Source: a bacterium (GTDB lineage: Bacteria > Planctomycetota > J058 > JACQDU01). From it: a stretch of 19,762 nucleotides of DNA. This document shows, piece after piece, positions 6,785 to 14,917 of the stretch. The notes under the pieces were generated by a model. The model was not told the DNA's origin. It saw only the letters and a list, made by a program, of their open reading frames with translations, and searched no databases. The DNA is taken from positions 1-19,762 of the forward strand of contig JACQDU010000121.1 in the NCBI GenBank assembly GCA_016200955.1, in the 5' to 3' direction. Each line of letters starts with the position of its first letter. Position 1 is the stretch's first letter. Both the position numbers and the translations under genes were made by a program.

Positions 6785-7561
6785 CTGGGTCCACCGGTCG
6801 TCGAGCTCGCTTCCGTGAGAAAGACGTACGACCTCGCGCGCGTGCGCGTGGACGCGCTCCGCGGCGTGGACCTGACGGTCGAGCAAGGCGAGTTCGTCGC
6901 GATCACGGGCCCTTCGGGCTCGGGGAAGTCCACTCTCCTCCACCTCACGGGAGCGCTCGACCTGCCGACGAGCGGGACGCTCAACGTCCTGGGAGAGATG
7001 CTCTCCCTCATGCCGGACGACGCGCTCGCCGCCTTCCGCCGGAGGAAGCTCGGGTTCGTCTTCCAGTTCTTCAACCTCCTCCCGACGCTCTCGGCGGCGG
7101 AGAACGCCGCTCTCCCCTTGCTCCTCGACGGCACGCCGCGCGGGGAGGCGCTCGACCGCGGGCGCGAGATCCTGACGAGGGTCGGGCTCGCGGACAGGCT
7201 GCACCACAGGCCGGAGGAGCTCTCCGGCGGGCAGCAGCAGCGCGTCGCCCTCGCGCGAGCGCTCGTCGCGAACCCGAGGATCCTCCTCGCGGACGAGCCC
7301 ACGGGCAACCTCGACTCCGAGGCGGGAGCAAGGATCCTCGACCTCCTCGACGAGGCGCGCGCGCAGCGAGGGCTCACGGTCCTCCTCGTGACTCACGATC
7401 ACGAAGTCGCGCGGCGCGCCGACCGGATCGTGCGCCTCCGCGACGGCCTGATCGAGTCGATCGAGCGACCCGTAGAGTCCGAGCGCGCCCTTGTCCCCCC
7501 TCCCCAACCCTCCCCCCTTCGGGGGGAGGGAGTATCGCTTCGGGAGGATGAGGTCCCGTGA
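6785..7561 (+). CDS. ABC transporter ATP-binding protein (LolD/MacB/YbbA type), apparent CTG start
   Basis: Energises export or extraction by the FtsX-type permease encoded next. From the chosen start it has 258 residues: Walker A GPSGSGKST at 42-50, Q-loop in FVFQFFNLLPTLS, signature LSGGQQQRVALARAL, Walker B ILLADEPTGNLDS, and H-loop LLVTHDHE. A GAGAGGAG site at 6771-6778 stands six bases before an in-frame CTG at 6785, just where family members begin. The nearest upstream candidate, TTG 6734, lies before a -10-like TAGAAT (6754-6759) and has no site. The first GTG downstream would remove the first beta strand. The last 20 or so residues (PPPQPSPLRGEG and beyond) come from an inserted hairpin repeat. 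The stop overlaps the permease start. Confidence 0.9.
   Translation: MGPPVVELASVRKTYDLARVRVDALRGVDLTVEQGEFVAITGPSGSGKSTLLHLTGALDLPTSGTLNVLGEMLSLMPDDALAAFRRRKLGFVFQFFNLLPTLSAAENAALPLLLDGTPRGEALDRGREILTRVGLADRLHHRPEELSGGQQQRVALARALVANPRILLADEPTGNLDSEAGARILDLLDEARAQRGLTVLLVTHDHEVARRADRIVRLRDGLIESIERPVESERALVPPPQPSPLRGEGVSLREDEVP
7494..7531 (+). repeat. GC-rich palindromic repeat inside the 3' end of the ATPase gene
   Basis: A C-run region followed by a perfect 10-bp stem: CCCTCCCCCC at 7508-7517, loop TTC, GGGGGGAGGG at 7521-7530. It is translated in frame as PPPQPSPLRGEG. The same peptide pattern is known to me as the translation of a dispersed intergenic palindrome in many high-GC bacteria, so this is probably a REP-like unit that landed in, or extended, the gene. 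It lies between the ATPase core and the coupled permease start, where the hairpin could modulate downstream translation. Confidence 0.65.
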
Positions 7562-10182
7562 GAGCGCTGATCCGGGGAGTGGCGCTCCGGCGCCTCCGGC
7601 TCGAGCCCGGGAGGAGCGCGCTCCTGACGCTCGGAGTCGCGCTCGGGGTCGCGGTGTTCGTCGCGGTGCAGGCGCTCAACCAGACCGCGCTCTCGTCGCT
7701 CGGAGGAGTGAGCCAGGTCGCCGCCGGCTCCGCGGCGCTCGAGATCGACGGAGGAGCGGGCGGCGTGCCGCTCTCTCTCCTCGAGAGAGTGCGAGCGACC
7801 GAGGGCGTGCGAGCGGCGGCTCCGGCCCTCGCGCGCTACGCGCGCGAGGCGCCGCCGGACGCCGGAGGCGACAGCGGCTCCGTCTCCACGGAGCGCGTCC
7901 TCGTGCTCGGGATCGACGTGAGGGACGCCGCCTCGACCTTGCCCGACGCCGACGACTCGGTGCAGGTCGATCCCGTCCGCCTCCTCTCTCCCGACGCGGC
8001 CGTCGTGAGCGCTCGCCTCCTCGAGAGGAGAGGGCTCGAGATCGGCTCGCAGCTCGAGCTCTTCCTGGCCGACGGGCGCCGCGCGTTCACGATCGCGGGG
8101 TCGTTCCAGCCCCACGGGCCGATCTCCCTGGCCGCGGGCGGCGACATCGTCGTGCTCGACCTCGCGCTCGCCATGAAGGTCTTCGCGACCGACGGACGCG
8201 TGGACCGGATCGCGATCGCGCTCGGGAAGGGAGCCGACTCGGACGAGGTCGCGCGCCGTCTGCGCTCCTTCCTCGCTCCGGCGCTCGACGCGAAGCCGCC
8301 CGGGAAGGCGGTCAAGTCCGAGGCGCTCCTCGGGACCATGCAGCTCGGGCTCCAGCTCGCGAGCCTCCTAGCGCTGTTCATCGGGATCTTCCTCATCTAC
8401 AACGCCATGTCGATCGCCGTCGTGAGAAGGCGCCCCGAGATCGGCGTCCTGCGAGCGGTCGGGACGACGAAGCGCCAGCTCGCTCTCCTGTTCTTCGCGG
8501 AAGCAGCCGCTTTCGGCCTCGCCGGATCGGCGCTCGGGATCTTCCTGGGCTGGCTCCTCGCGCAGGCCGCGCTCGGAGGAGTGAACTCGCAGGTCTCCCA
8601 GCTCTACGCGACGCTCGATGCGCGCACGGCGGTCCTGAGCCCGCTCGCGATCGTCCTAGGCCTCCTGGTCGGACCGCTCGCGACGGTGATCGCGACGGCC
8701 CCTCCCGTTTATCAAGCGCTCACGATCGCGCCCGTCGAGGCGGCGAGGAAGGACCTGCCGAGGAGAGACCCGCGCGGCGCTCTCGTGAAGCTCGCGGTCC
8801 TCGGCGGGATCGTCCTCCTCGCGTGCGCGGTCGGTTTCTTCGCGTCGAGCAAGGACGGCTTCGGCCTCATCGGAGGAGCCGTGATCCAGGCGGGGATCGC
8901 GGGGGGCGCCGCCGCGATCGCTCCTCTCGGGAGCTTCGCTCTCTTCGGGAGAGTCCGCCCACTCCTCGCGCGGATCTTCGGGCCCGTGGGAGCTCTCGCC
9001 GCCGACAACATCCTCGCGAGGCCGGGGAGAGCCGGCGTGACGGTCGCCGCCCTCATGGTCGCGCTCGGCGGAGTCCTCGGGATCTCGGGCCTCGTGACCT
9101 CGCTCCGGGGAGCGGTCGAGAGCTGGGTGAACCAGGTCCTCTCCGCCGATATCTACGCCGCCGCGAGCACTCCTCTCGGGAGCCAGACGAACACTCTCCT
9201 ACGCTCGAGCGTCGCGGACGAGATCAAGACGATCGAGGGAGTCGAGGCGGTCTACCCGCTGCGCTTCGTCTTCGAGGACGTCGAGGCGAGACCCGGGAAC
9301 GGCCTGGCGAAGACCGCGCCCGCTCTCCTCGTCGCGGTGGACGTCGATTTCCTCGGCCGGCGAGCGCACATGCCGATCAGCGACTGTCTCCCGGAAGGGC
9401 CGGAGGCCGCGCTCGGGGAGGTCGTCAAGGGAGACGCCGTCGCCGTCTCGACGAACCTCGCGCGCCACCGCGGCTTCTCCGCGGGAGAACGGATCTCGAT
9501 CCGGACGCCCCAGGGAGAGTGGCGCCCACGCGTCGCGATCTGCGTGAGCGACTTCTCGAGCGAGCACGGATGCATCTTCGTGGACCTCCCCGAGTACGCG
9601 CGCCGCTGGAGCGACACGAACGTCAACGCCTTCGACCTCTTCTGCAAGAAGGGCGCGACGGACCCGGAGATGAAGAAGACCGTCGAGAGGCTGCGCTCCC
9701 GCTTCGGGCCGCGCTACGACCTGTTCTTCACGCAGAGCTCCGCCTTCCGCCTGAGGATCCTCTCCGTGGTCGAGAGCGCTTTCGCCGTGACTTACTCCAT
9801 GCAGATCGTCGCGATCGGCGTCGCCCTCCTGGGAGTCGTGACGACCATGTTCGCCGCGATCCTCGAGAGGACGCGCGACATCGGAGTCCTCCGCGCCGTC
9901 GGCGCCTCGCGCGGCCACATACGGCGAGCCGTCGTCACGGAAGCCTTCCTCCTCGGAGCCGTCGCCTCGGGCTTCGCGGTCACGACCGGCGGCGCGATCG
10001 GGATCACTCTCGTGACGCGCGTCATCTCGGGAGAGTACGGCTGGGAGCTGGAGTACGTCTTCCCGTGGAAGCAGGCGATCTTCGGCGCCTGCTCGGCGAC
10101 GGTCCTCGCGACGATCGCGGGGGCTCTCCCGGCGGCGCGGGCGGCTCGGGTCAAGATCGTCGAGGCGCTCGCGTACGCTTAG
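7558..10182 (+). CDS. Large FtsX/MacB-type ABC transporter permease
   Basis: 874 residues, double-unit permease of the FtsX/YbbP kind. Order: N-terminal membrane helix (about 20-45), a periplasmic MacB_PCD-like domain (about 50-255), a first FtsX block with three to four helices (IYNAMSIAVVRRRPEIGVLRAVG). Further helices follow in the middle, then a second periplasmic domain (about 520-725) and a second FtsX block (ILERTRDIGVLRAVGAS) ending in the typical PAARAARVKIVEALAYA. The GTG start 7558 overlaps the ATPase stop as GTGA, so the two are co-translated. The substrate is unknown: relatives move lipoproteins, lipids, peptides or hydrophobic compounds. No membrane-fusion protein or outer-membrane channel is adjacent, which favours a YbbAP-like stand-alone system. 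Confidence 0.88.
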   Translation: MRALIRGVALRRLRLEPGRSALLTLGVALGVAVFVAVQALNQTALSSLGGVSQVAAGSAALEIDGGAGGVPLSLLERVRATEGVRAAAPALARYAREAPPDAGGDSGSVSTERVLVLGIDVRDAASTLPDADDSVQVDPVRLLSPDAAVVSARLLERRGLEIGSQLELFLADGRRAFTIAGSFQPHGPISLAAGGDIVVLDLALAMKVFATDGRVDRIAIALGKGADSDEVARRLRSFLAPALDAKPPGKAVKSEALLGTMQLGLQLASLLALFIGIFLIYNAMSIAVVRRRPEIGVLRAVGTTKRQLALLFFAEAAAFGLAGSALGIFLGWLLAQAALGGVNSQVSQLYATLDARTAVLSPLAIVLGLLVGPLATVIATAPPVYQALTIAPVEAARKDLPRRDPRGALVKLAVLGGIVLLACAVGFFASSKDGFGLIGGAVIQAGIAGGAAAIAPLGSFALFGRVRPLLARIFGPVGALAADNILARPGRAGVTVAALMVALGGVLGISGLVTSLRGAVESWVNQVLSADIYAAASTPLGSQTNTLLRSSVADEIKTIEGVEAVYPLRFVFEDVEARPGNGLAKTAPALLVAVDVDFLGRRAHMPISDCLPEGPEAALGEVVKGDAVAVSTNLARHRGFSAGERISIRTPQGEWRPRVAICVSDFSSEHGCIFVDLPEYARRWSDTNVNAFDLFCKKGATDPEMKKTVERLRSRFGPRYDLFFTQSSAFRLRILSVVESAFAVTYSMQIVAIGVALLGVVTTMFAAILERTRDIGVLRAVGASRGHIRRAVVTEAFLLGAVASGFAVTTGGAIGITLVTRVISGEYGWELEYVFPWKQAIFGACSATVLATIAGALPAARAARVKIVEALAYA

Positions 10183-10200
10183 GGCGCGGGATCGTCCGTT

Positions 10201-10219
10201 CGAGCGGCTTCGCCGCTCG
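10201..10219 (+). repeat. Left flanking hairpin of the transposase region / possible terminator
   Basis: Perfect 8-bp stem CGAGCGGC, loop TTC, GCCGCTCG, followed by GG and no T run. It lies 18 bases after the permease stop, so it may slow or end transcription. A nearly identical hairpin follows the transposase at 11444-11464, in the same orientation and with TCGTCCG in front of both. Confidence 0.6.
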
Positions 10220-10270
10220 GGCGTGTGCTCCCGTCAGGATCCCGTGGCCGTAGTCGTGATCGTAGGCGGG

Positions 10271-10290
10271 CGTCATCCATCTTGATGACG
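10271..10290. repeat. Small inverted repeat upstream of the transposase
   Basis: CGTCATC at 10271-10277 and GATGACG at 10284-10290, separated by six bases, form a perfect 7-bp inverted repeat. It lies in the 180-base gap between the permease and the transposase remnant. Its role is unknown; it might belong to the insertion-element end. Confidence 0.4.
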
Positions 10291-10320
10291 TTCAGGGAGC
10301 GTCTCGACACGGTAAGAGCC

Positions 10321-10355
10321 CCTTCCTTCGGGACCGATTAATGCCCGGAAGGAGG
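10321..10355 (+). promoter_or_regulatory. Hairpin covering the transposase ribosome-binding site
   Basis: CCTTCCTTCGGG (10321-10332) can pair, with a bulge, to CCCGGAAGGAGG (10344-10355). The right arm contains the GGAAGGAGG ribosome-binding site that precedes the TTG start at 10363. Such structures often keep transposase translation low. The pairing is read by eye. Confidence 0.4.
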
Positions 10356-10362
10356 AGCGACC

Positions 10363-11435
10363 TTGCCCGTTGCCTTGCCTCTCCAGTTTCTCGTCGCGAT
10401 CGTCGCCCGCTGGATCAATCGCGCGCAGCACGATCGTGATCGAATACCTGAGGGCCGAGAATGCGATCCTCCGGGAGCAGCTCGGAGGCAAGGTTCCGCG
10501 CCTGAGCGACAACCAGCGGCGGCGTCTAGCGCTCAAAGGAGCGCCACTCGGTCGCAAGCTGCTCTCGCACGTCGCGGCGATCGTGACGCCCGATACGATC
10601 CTCCGGTGGTATCGGAACCTCGTCGCGAAGAAGTACGGCGGCACCAAGGCGCGCCGCCAATCGAGCGTGCGCGAGTCGGTGACGGACACGCTCTTGCGGT
10701 TCTGTCGGGAGTGTCCGAGTTGGGGCTACACGCGCCTCCGCGACGCCCTGTACCACGCCGGAAAGGACATCTCGCGCCAGACCGTCGTGCGGATCCTGAA
10801 CGAGCACGGGATCGAGCCCGCGCCCGAGCGCGGTCGGAGCCCGAGCTGGCAGACCTTCCTCGGTGCGCACTGGGAGGGGCTCGCGGGCGCCGACTTCTTC
10901 ACGGTCGAGGTCGTCACGTGGCGGGGGCTCGTGCGGTACTTCGTGTTCTTCGTCATGGAGCTCAAGACGCGGAGGGTCCATGTCGCAGGGATCACGAAGG
11001 ACCCGGACGAAGCGTGGATGAAGCAGATCGAGGAACTTGACCGACGCGAAGGACGGGTTCCTTGTCGGGCTCACGCACCTGATCCTCGATCGTGATCCTC
11101 TCTGCACGGCTGCCTTCAGGAAGATCCTTGCGGACCGGGGAGTCTCGATCGTCAAGATCCCGGCGAGGAGCCCGAACTTGAACTGTTACGCCGAGCGCTG
11201 GGTACGGTCCATACGCTCGGAGCTCCTCGACCGTATCGTTCCGCTCGGCGAGGGACATCTCCGGTGGGCGATCAAGCACTACATGGCCCACTTCCATCAT
11301 GAGCGTCCTCACCAGGGGCTCGAGAGCAGGATAATCGAGCCCGAGCCCCGTGTTCTTCCCAGGGGCGAGGGGCGGATCGTGAGGAGAATGCGCGTCGGCG
11401 GGCTTCTCAACTACTACTACCGCGCCTCGGCCTGA
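10363..11435 (+). pseudogene. Transposase with integrase core (rve, DDE), two frameshifts
   Basis: Three frames are needed to read one protein. The first frame (TTG 10363, strong ribosome-binding site) gives the hydrophobic start PVALPLQFLVAIVARWINRA. A one-base gain near 10418-10436 moves to the frame of VIEYLRAENAILREQLGG and the helix-turn-helix region TIVTPDTILRWYRNLVAKKYGG. This runs to WMKQIEE. A loss of two bases near 11030 moves to LTDAKDGFLVGLTHLILDRD. The DDE positions appear intact (D in GADFFTVEV, D in LILDRD, E in NCYAERWVRS), as does the C-terminal HHERPHQGLESRI and GGLLNYYYR. Without the shifts it would be about 355 residues, the usual size. No clear terminal inverted repeats or target duplication are visible. 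Either it is recently dead or the shifts are errors; programmed frameshifting at two sites is unlikely. Confidence 0.85.
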
Positions 11436-11443
11436 TGGTTCGT

Positions 11444-11464
11444 CCGAGCGGGCTTGCCGCTCGG
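11444..11464 (+). repeat. Right flanking hairpin of the transposase region
   Basis: CCGAGCGG (11444-11451), loop GCTTG, CCGCTCGG (11457-11464), followed by GAGG. It begins eight bases after the transposase stop. It shares TCGTCCG, GAGCGG, CTT and GCCGCTCGGG, in this order, with the hairpin at 10201-10219, differing by a few inserted bases. Confidence 0.6.
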
Positions 11465-11690
11465 GAGGCTTGACAACTTGTGGTCGTTCGCCGGGGCTAC
11501 GCAAGTGCACCGCCTTGTACACATGCCTTCTTCTCGGCGGAAGCTGCGACCTTCTTGCCCGCGGAATTCGAACGCTTTCGTGCGCGCCGCTCGCTTCTTG
11601 CCGGGCGCCTGGTTCGGCGGAGCGGTGATACAGTACGCATCCCTTCGAGTCTTCGTGCCTTCGTGGTTCATGTCGTTTTCTCGTTGGAGC
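11465..11690. other. Intergenic region after the transposase remnant
   Basis: No convincing gene. On the minus strand, two frames joined by a presumed frameshift read APGKKRAARTKA and then AGKKVAASAEKKACVQGG (about 11525-11620). This is a lysine/alanine-rich pattern like the tail of a histone-like or ribosomal protein and may be a remnant. The right end holds the 8-bp tandem repeat listed separately. Confidence 0.35.
11643..11666. repeat. 8-bp tandem repeat (CTTCGTGx-like), three units
   Basis: Three consecutive units: CTTCGAGT, CTTCGTGC, CTTCGTGG. Read on the minus strand from the adjacent ATG it gives MNHEGTKTRRD, a peptide I know as the spurious translation of a dispersed intergenic repeat seen in many unrelated bacteria. 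The small frame it opens is therefore not a real gene. Confidence 0.6.
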
Positions 11691-13205
11691 CTACTCGCCG
11701 AGCTTCGCCATGTAGTCCTTGAACTGCGTCTCGAGCGCCGCCTCGCCGCTCTCCTGGATGTGGGAGAACAGCGAATTCTCCTTCGCCTTCCCCCCGTAAT
11801 ACGCGGCGATGAAGCGGACGAAGTCTTCCTTGTAGCGCTCGTTGTCGTGGTGCATGAAGAAGTGGCAGAGCGCCTCGGAGAGCGAGTAGTTGAGGCCGCG
11901 TGCGCTCTCGTGGAACTCCTTGTGGTCGATCGCCACGAAGCGCGCGAGGCTCCAGCCGGGATTCGATGCGAGGTGCTGCTTCGCGGCGAGCAGCCTCTCG
12001 TGCTTCACGTTCATGCCGGGGACCCACTTCTTGGTCTTCGGGTCCTTGCCCCAGGTCTCTATGTAGCTCGCGATCCCCTCGGGCACCCAGTTGTTGCCGG
12101 AGCTCGCGCCCGACTTGTCCTCCTTGGTCTCGGCGAAGAGCTGGTGCGTGACCTCGTGGTAAGTCGTCGAGAGGACCTCGTCTTGGTTGTCGGTCTGGTA
12201 GAAGTGCGACATGCGCGTGCACTGGCCGGCGCCCTGCGTGTAGAAGCCGGCGCTGTCGAGGAGGAGCTTGTCGTTCCCGTGCTCGGCCTTCACGTGGTTC
12301 AGGTAGTCGTTCCGGCTCGCGTAGTAGTAGACGAGGTGCTTCTTCTTGAGCGGCTGCGTGTCGAAGAGAAGCTTCACGCCCGACTCGAGGTCGAAGAACG
12401 AGAGGAACGTCCTGAAGAACTGCGAGTAGTAATCCTCGAGGAGCTGGCTGAACTTCCATGCCTCGGCGCGCGAGACGTGCGTGCGGATCTCGAAGTGCTC
12501 GCTCTCCACCGACCAGAAGCGGTACTCGTTGGTCCGGATCTTCTCGATCTCGTCGGCCTCGGGGAGCCAGCCTCCCGCGAAGGGGCGCTCGCCCTTGTCC
12601 CAGCGAGCGACGTCCTTCTTCGGGACCCAGCCCAAGACGACGCCCTTCTTGTCCTTGTAGAGCACGTTGTCGTTGAGGAGCTTCGCCTCGTTCTTCGAGA
12701 CCCACCTGTTGCCCGGGCCGCGCACGTAGCCGCGGATCTTCCGCGCCTCTCCGTGGTCGGGCCAGGCGTCGAGCACGTCGCCGATCAGGTCGTAAGCTCG
12801 CGTGAAGAGCTGGTTCTGCCCGCAGTCCCTCGCGAGCTTCATGAGGTGGTTCGCGTAGTTCTCCTGCGCGTAGCGGAGCTTCTTGTCGAGCTCCTTCGCC
12901 GCATCCGCGGGCTCGGGAGAGGCGGCCTGGCACGACTCCGCGAGCTTCTTGAGCTCGTCGAGCGTCTTCCACTCGGGCGTGATCTTCTCGATCGTCGCGA
13001 CGAGGTCGGCCGCGCGCGCCTTGAGGCCCTTCTCGGCGGCGAAGCGGACGATCGGCTCGAGGTCCCTCGAGTGCTCGGACTGGACCTTGACCGAGTCCTT
13101 GCGGAGCTGCTCCTCGCGCTTCAGGTCGCGCTTGGGCTCGTCCGCGAGAGCGAGCGTCGCGACGAGCGCGACCGCGAGCGCGCTCGATGCCGCCCGAGGG
13201 AGCAT
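11691..13205 (-). CDS. Secreted putative gluzincin metallopeptidase (DUF1570-like)
   Basis: 504 residues. Residues 1-21 are a signal peptide (SSALAVALVATLALA before DEPK). Residues 25-160 are helical and charged, possibly TPR-like. A middle part (160-240) contains GWVPKKDVARWDKGERPFAGG-type segments. The catalytic region holds HEVTH (H350, E351, H354) and a downstream WVPEGIASYIE whose E377 is the likely third zinc ligand, the arrangement of DUF1570/peptidase-MA gluzincins. The substrate is unknown. ATG 13205 is chosen because it gives a normal signal peptide. An in-frame ATG at 13268 overlaps the previous gene's stop (TAATG) and would add 21 residues; translational coupling makes it possible. 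It follows the HEAT/hydrolase gene in the same operon. Confidence 0.78.
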   Translation of the reverse strand: MLPRAASSALAVALVATLALADEPKRDLKREEQLRKDSVKVQSEHSRDLEPIVRFAAEKGLKARAADLVATIEKITPEWKTLDELKKLAESCQAASPEPADAAKELDKKLRYAQENYANHLMKLARDCGQNQLFTRAYDLIGDVLDAWPDHGEARKIRGYVRGPGNRWVSKNEAKLLNDNVLYKDKKGVVLGWVPKKDVARWDKGERPFAGGWLPEADEIEKIRTNEYRFWSVESEHFEIRTHVSRAEAWKFSQLLEDYYSQFFRTFLSFFDLESGVKLLFDTQPLKKKHLVYYYASRNDYLNHVKAEHGNDKLLLDSAGFYTQGAGQCTRMSHFYQTDNQDEVLSTTYHEVTHQLFAETKEDKSGASSGNNWVPEGIASYIETWGKDPKTKKWVPGMNVKHERLLAAKQHLASNPGWSLARFVAIDHKEFHESARGLNYSLSEALCHFFMHHDNERYKEDFVRFIAAYYGGKAKENSLFSHIQESGEAALETQFKDYMAKLGE

Positions 13206-13267
13206 GATGCGGCCGATGGGCGCTACGCGCGCCCCCCCGTTGCGTCCCGCTGCTCGCTCCGCTCGCA

Positions 13268-14866
13268 TTATTTCTTCACCTTCTTGTCCACGTACTTCGC
13301 GAGGAACGTGCGCATGCTCTGCGAGAACTTCTCCGGCTCCTCGACGAAGGGGAGGTCGGCCGACTCCTTGAACGGGACGACGATCGCGCCGTAGTGCTTG
13401 GCGACGGCCTCGCAGTCGCTCGGGCTCGAGAGGAGGGACTTGAGGCCGTAGGCGACGAGGACCGGCACGTTCGCGGCCTCGTTCTCGACCTTGAACTCCG
13501 GGTAGAGGATCGAGCCCGGGTGGTTCTCGTAGATCTCGAAGAGCTGCTCGAGCAGGCTGTCCTTCTGGTCGCCGAAGAAGATCGTGTAGTGCTTCCGCGT
13601 GAGGGCCTCGTCCTCGCCCTCCCACTTGGGAATGCTCTGCACCCGGTGCAGCTTGTCGTGGTCGTCCTCGTCCGTCTTCGTGTCGACCGTCCGCGTGAGC
13701 GCGTAGTGCTGGAGCTCGCGGTCGCCGGTCTCCTCGCCCGCCTTGACGAGGTTCGCGGTCGTCTTGTGGACCTCCGCGAGAGACGAGTAGGGGCACACGA
13801 GGATGAGAGCCGCCGTGTTCCTCGGGTACTTCGAGGCGTACCGCATGGCGATCCAGGAGTCGAGCCCACAGGCGACGATCGCGATGCGGTCGTACTTCGT
13901 CGTCTTCCTGAAAGCCTCGAACGCGTCGACGAGCTGATCGATCGGGAAGTAAGGGGTCTTCCCCTCCTTCGCGAGGTTCTTGAAGTCCTTGATCTTCGGG
14001 ATGTCCATGTAAGAGCAGCGCGCGAACTTCTCGATCTCGATGAAGAACGGGATCATGACGTCCTTCGAGTGCCCGTAGTGAGGCAGGACGATCACGGGCG
14101 TCCCGAGGCCTCGGCTCCTGAAGGCGAGGTCGACGTCCTTCGCGTGCGTCGTGCCGTCGGCGAGCTTGTTGCCCTCCTCCTCGGCCTGCTTCGCCTCCTC
14201 GGCGTATGCCTCGGCCTCCTCGTCCGTCTCCGCGATCTTGAAGCCGTCCTTCACCTTGAGCCACCAAGTGTCCCAGTCCTGGGGGTTCGGGCCCTTGAAA
14301 TGCTTCGTGATGTCCTCGAGGGTCTCCCGGATGTAGTTCGCGACGCGAGGGTCCTTCTCCTCCTTCCAGCGCTTGATGAGAGCCTCGATCGAGCCCTTGT
14401 CCTTGTGGATCCGGAGCGAGAACGCGGCCTGGCGGCGGACGCGATTGTCCTTGTCGTTCAGGACCTTCATGAGCTCGGGGTAGAGCTTGCGATCGTTCAT
14501 CTTCGCGATCGCCATCGCCATGCCCTGCCGGACGAGCGGCTTCGCCTCGGTCCTGTCCGTGAGGCGGTCGACCATGTCCTTCACATTCTGCGGATTCCCG
14601 GTCTTCGCGAGGACGCTCACCGCGATGCCGCGGTAGTACCAGGAGCCCTTGTCGATCACCATCTTGAGCAGATCGTAGTCGGTGCCCTGATCGGGGTTCA
14701 GCCGCTTGATCGCGAGCCCGCCCTGGTGGCTGTCGGGTCCCTCGAACGCCTTCTTGAACTCCGAGGCCGTGATCGGCTTGTCGTCCGCGAGGAGGACCGC
14801 GGGCAAGCACGCCGCCGCCGCGGCGAGGACCAGCGAGCGGACGAAGCCCCTCCGTTGCTCGATCAT
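13268..14866 (-). CDS. Secreted HEAT-repeat protein fused to a degenerate alpha/beta-hydrolase fold
   Basis: 532 residues. Residues 1-27 are a signal peptide (SLVLAAAAACLPAVLLA before DDK). Residues 35-190 are HEAT-like helical repeats (LVRQGMAMAIAKMND, RVRRQAAFSLRIHKD, DPRVANYIRETLEDIT), closed by a DWDTWW segment. A charged Glu/Ala/Lys helix spans 212-236. Residues 247-525 have an alpha/beta-hydrolase shape (VIVLPHYGHSKD oxyanion strand, RIAIVACGLDSWIAMRYASKYP elbow, VPVLVAYG, ADLPFVEEPEKFSQSMRTFL). By eye, the nucleophile position is G334, the acid position S477 and the histidine position D504, so it is probably not a hydrolase but a binding module. ATG 14866 follows GGGGGA. It is first in a two-gene operon with the metallopeptidase; its TAA overlaps a possible ATG of that gene. 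Confidence 0.8.
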   Translation of the reverse strand: MIEQRRGFVRSLVLAAAAACLPAVLLADDKPITASEFKKAFEGPDSHQGGLAIKRLNPDQGTDYDLLKMVIDKGSWYYRGIAVSVLAKTGNPQNVKDMVDRLTDRTEAKPLVRQGMAMAIAKMNDRKLYPELMKVLNDKDNRVRRQAAFSLRIHKDKGSIEALIKRWKEEKDPRVANYIRETLEDITKHFKGPNPQDWDTWWLKVKDGFKIAETDEEAEAYAEEAKQAEEEGNKLADGTTHAKDVDLAFRSRGLGTPVIVLPHYGHSKDVMIPFFIEIEKFARCSYMDIPKIKDFKNLAKEGKTPYFPIDQLVDAFEAFRKTTKYDRIAIVACGLDSWIAMRYASKYPRNTAALILVCPYSSLAEVHKTTANLVKAGEETGDRELQHYALTRTVDTKTDEDDHDKLHRVQSIPKWEGEDEALTRKHYTIFFGDQKDSLLEQLFEIYENHPGSILYPEFKVENEAANVPVLVAYGLKSLLSSPSDCEAVAKHYGAIVVPFKESADLPFVEEPEKFSQSMRTFLAKYVDKKVKK

Positions 14867-14917
14867 GAGGTTCCCCCGATCGATCGGTTCGACGATGTCG
14901 TCGCGACGGACCCGCGA

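Noticed and set aside
7491..10253. 920-residue plus-strand frame over the permease
   Set aside because: It is a +1-frame shadow, extremely arginine-rich, of the well-supported FtsX permease.
11417..11671. 84-residue minus-strand frame starting MNHEGTKTRRD
   Set aside because: The start is made by the 8-bp tandem repeat and the rest overlaps the transposase-end hairpin; it looks like translated intergenic DNA.
13206..13268. Extension of the metallopeptidase to ATG 13268
   Set aside because: The added residues are Arg/Gly/Ala-rich and would put a long charged segment before the signal peptide; kept only as an alternative start.
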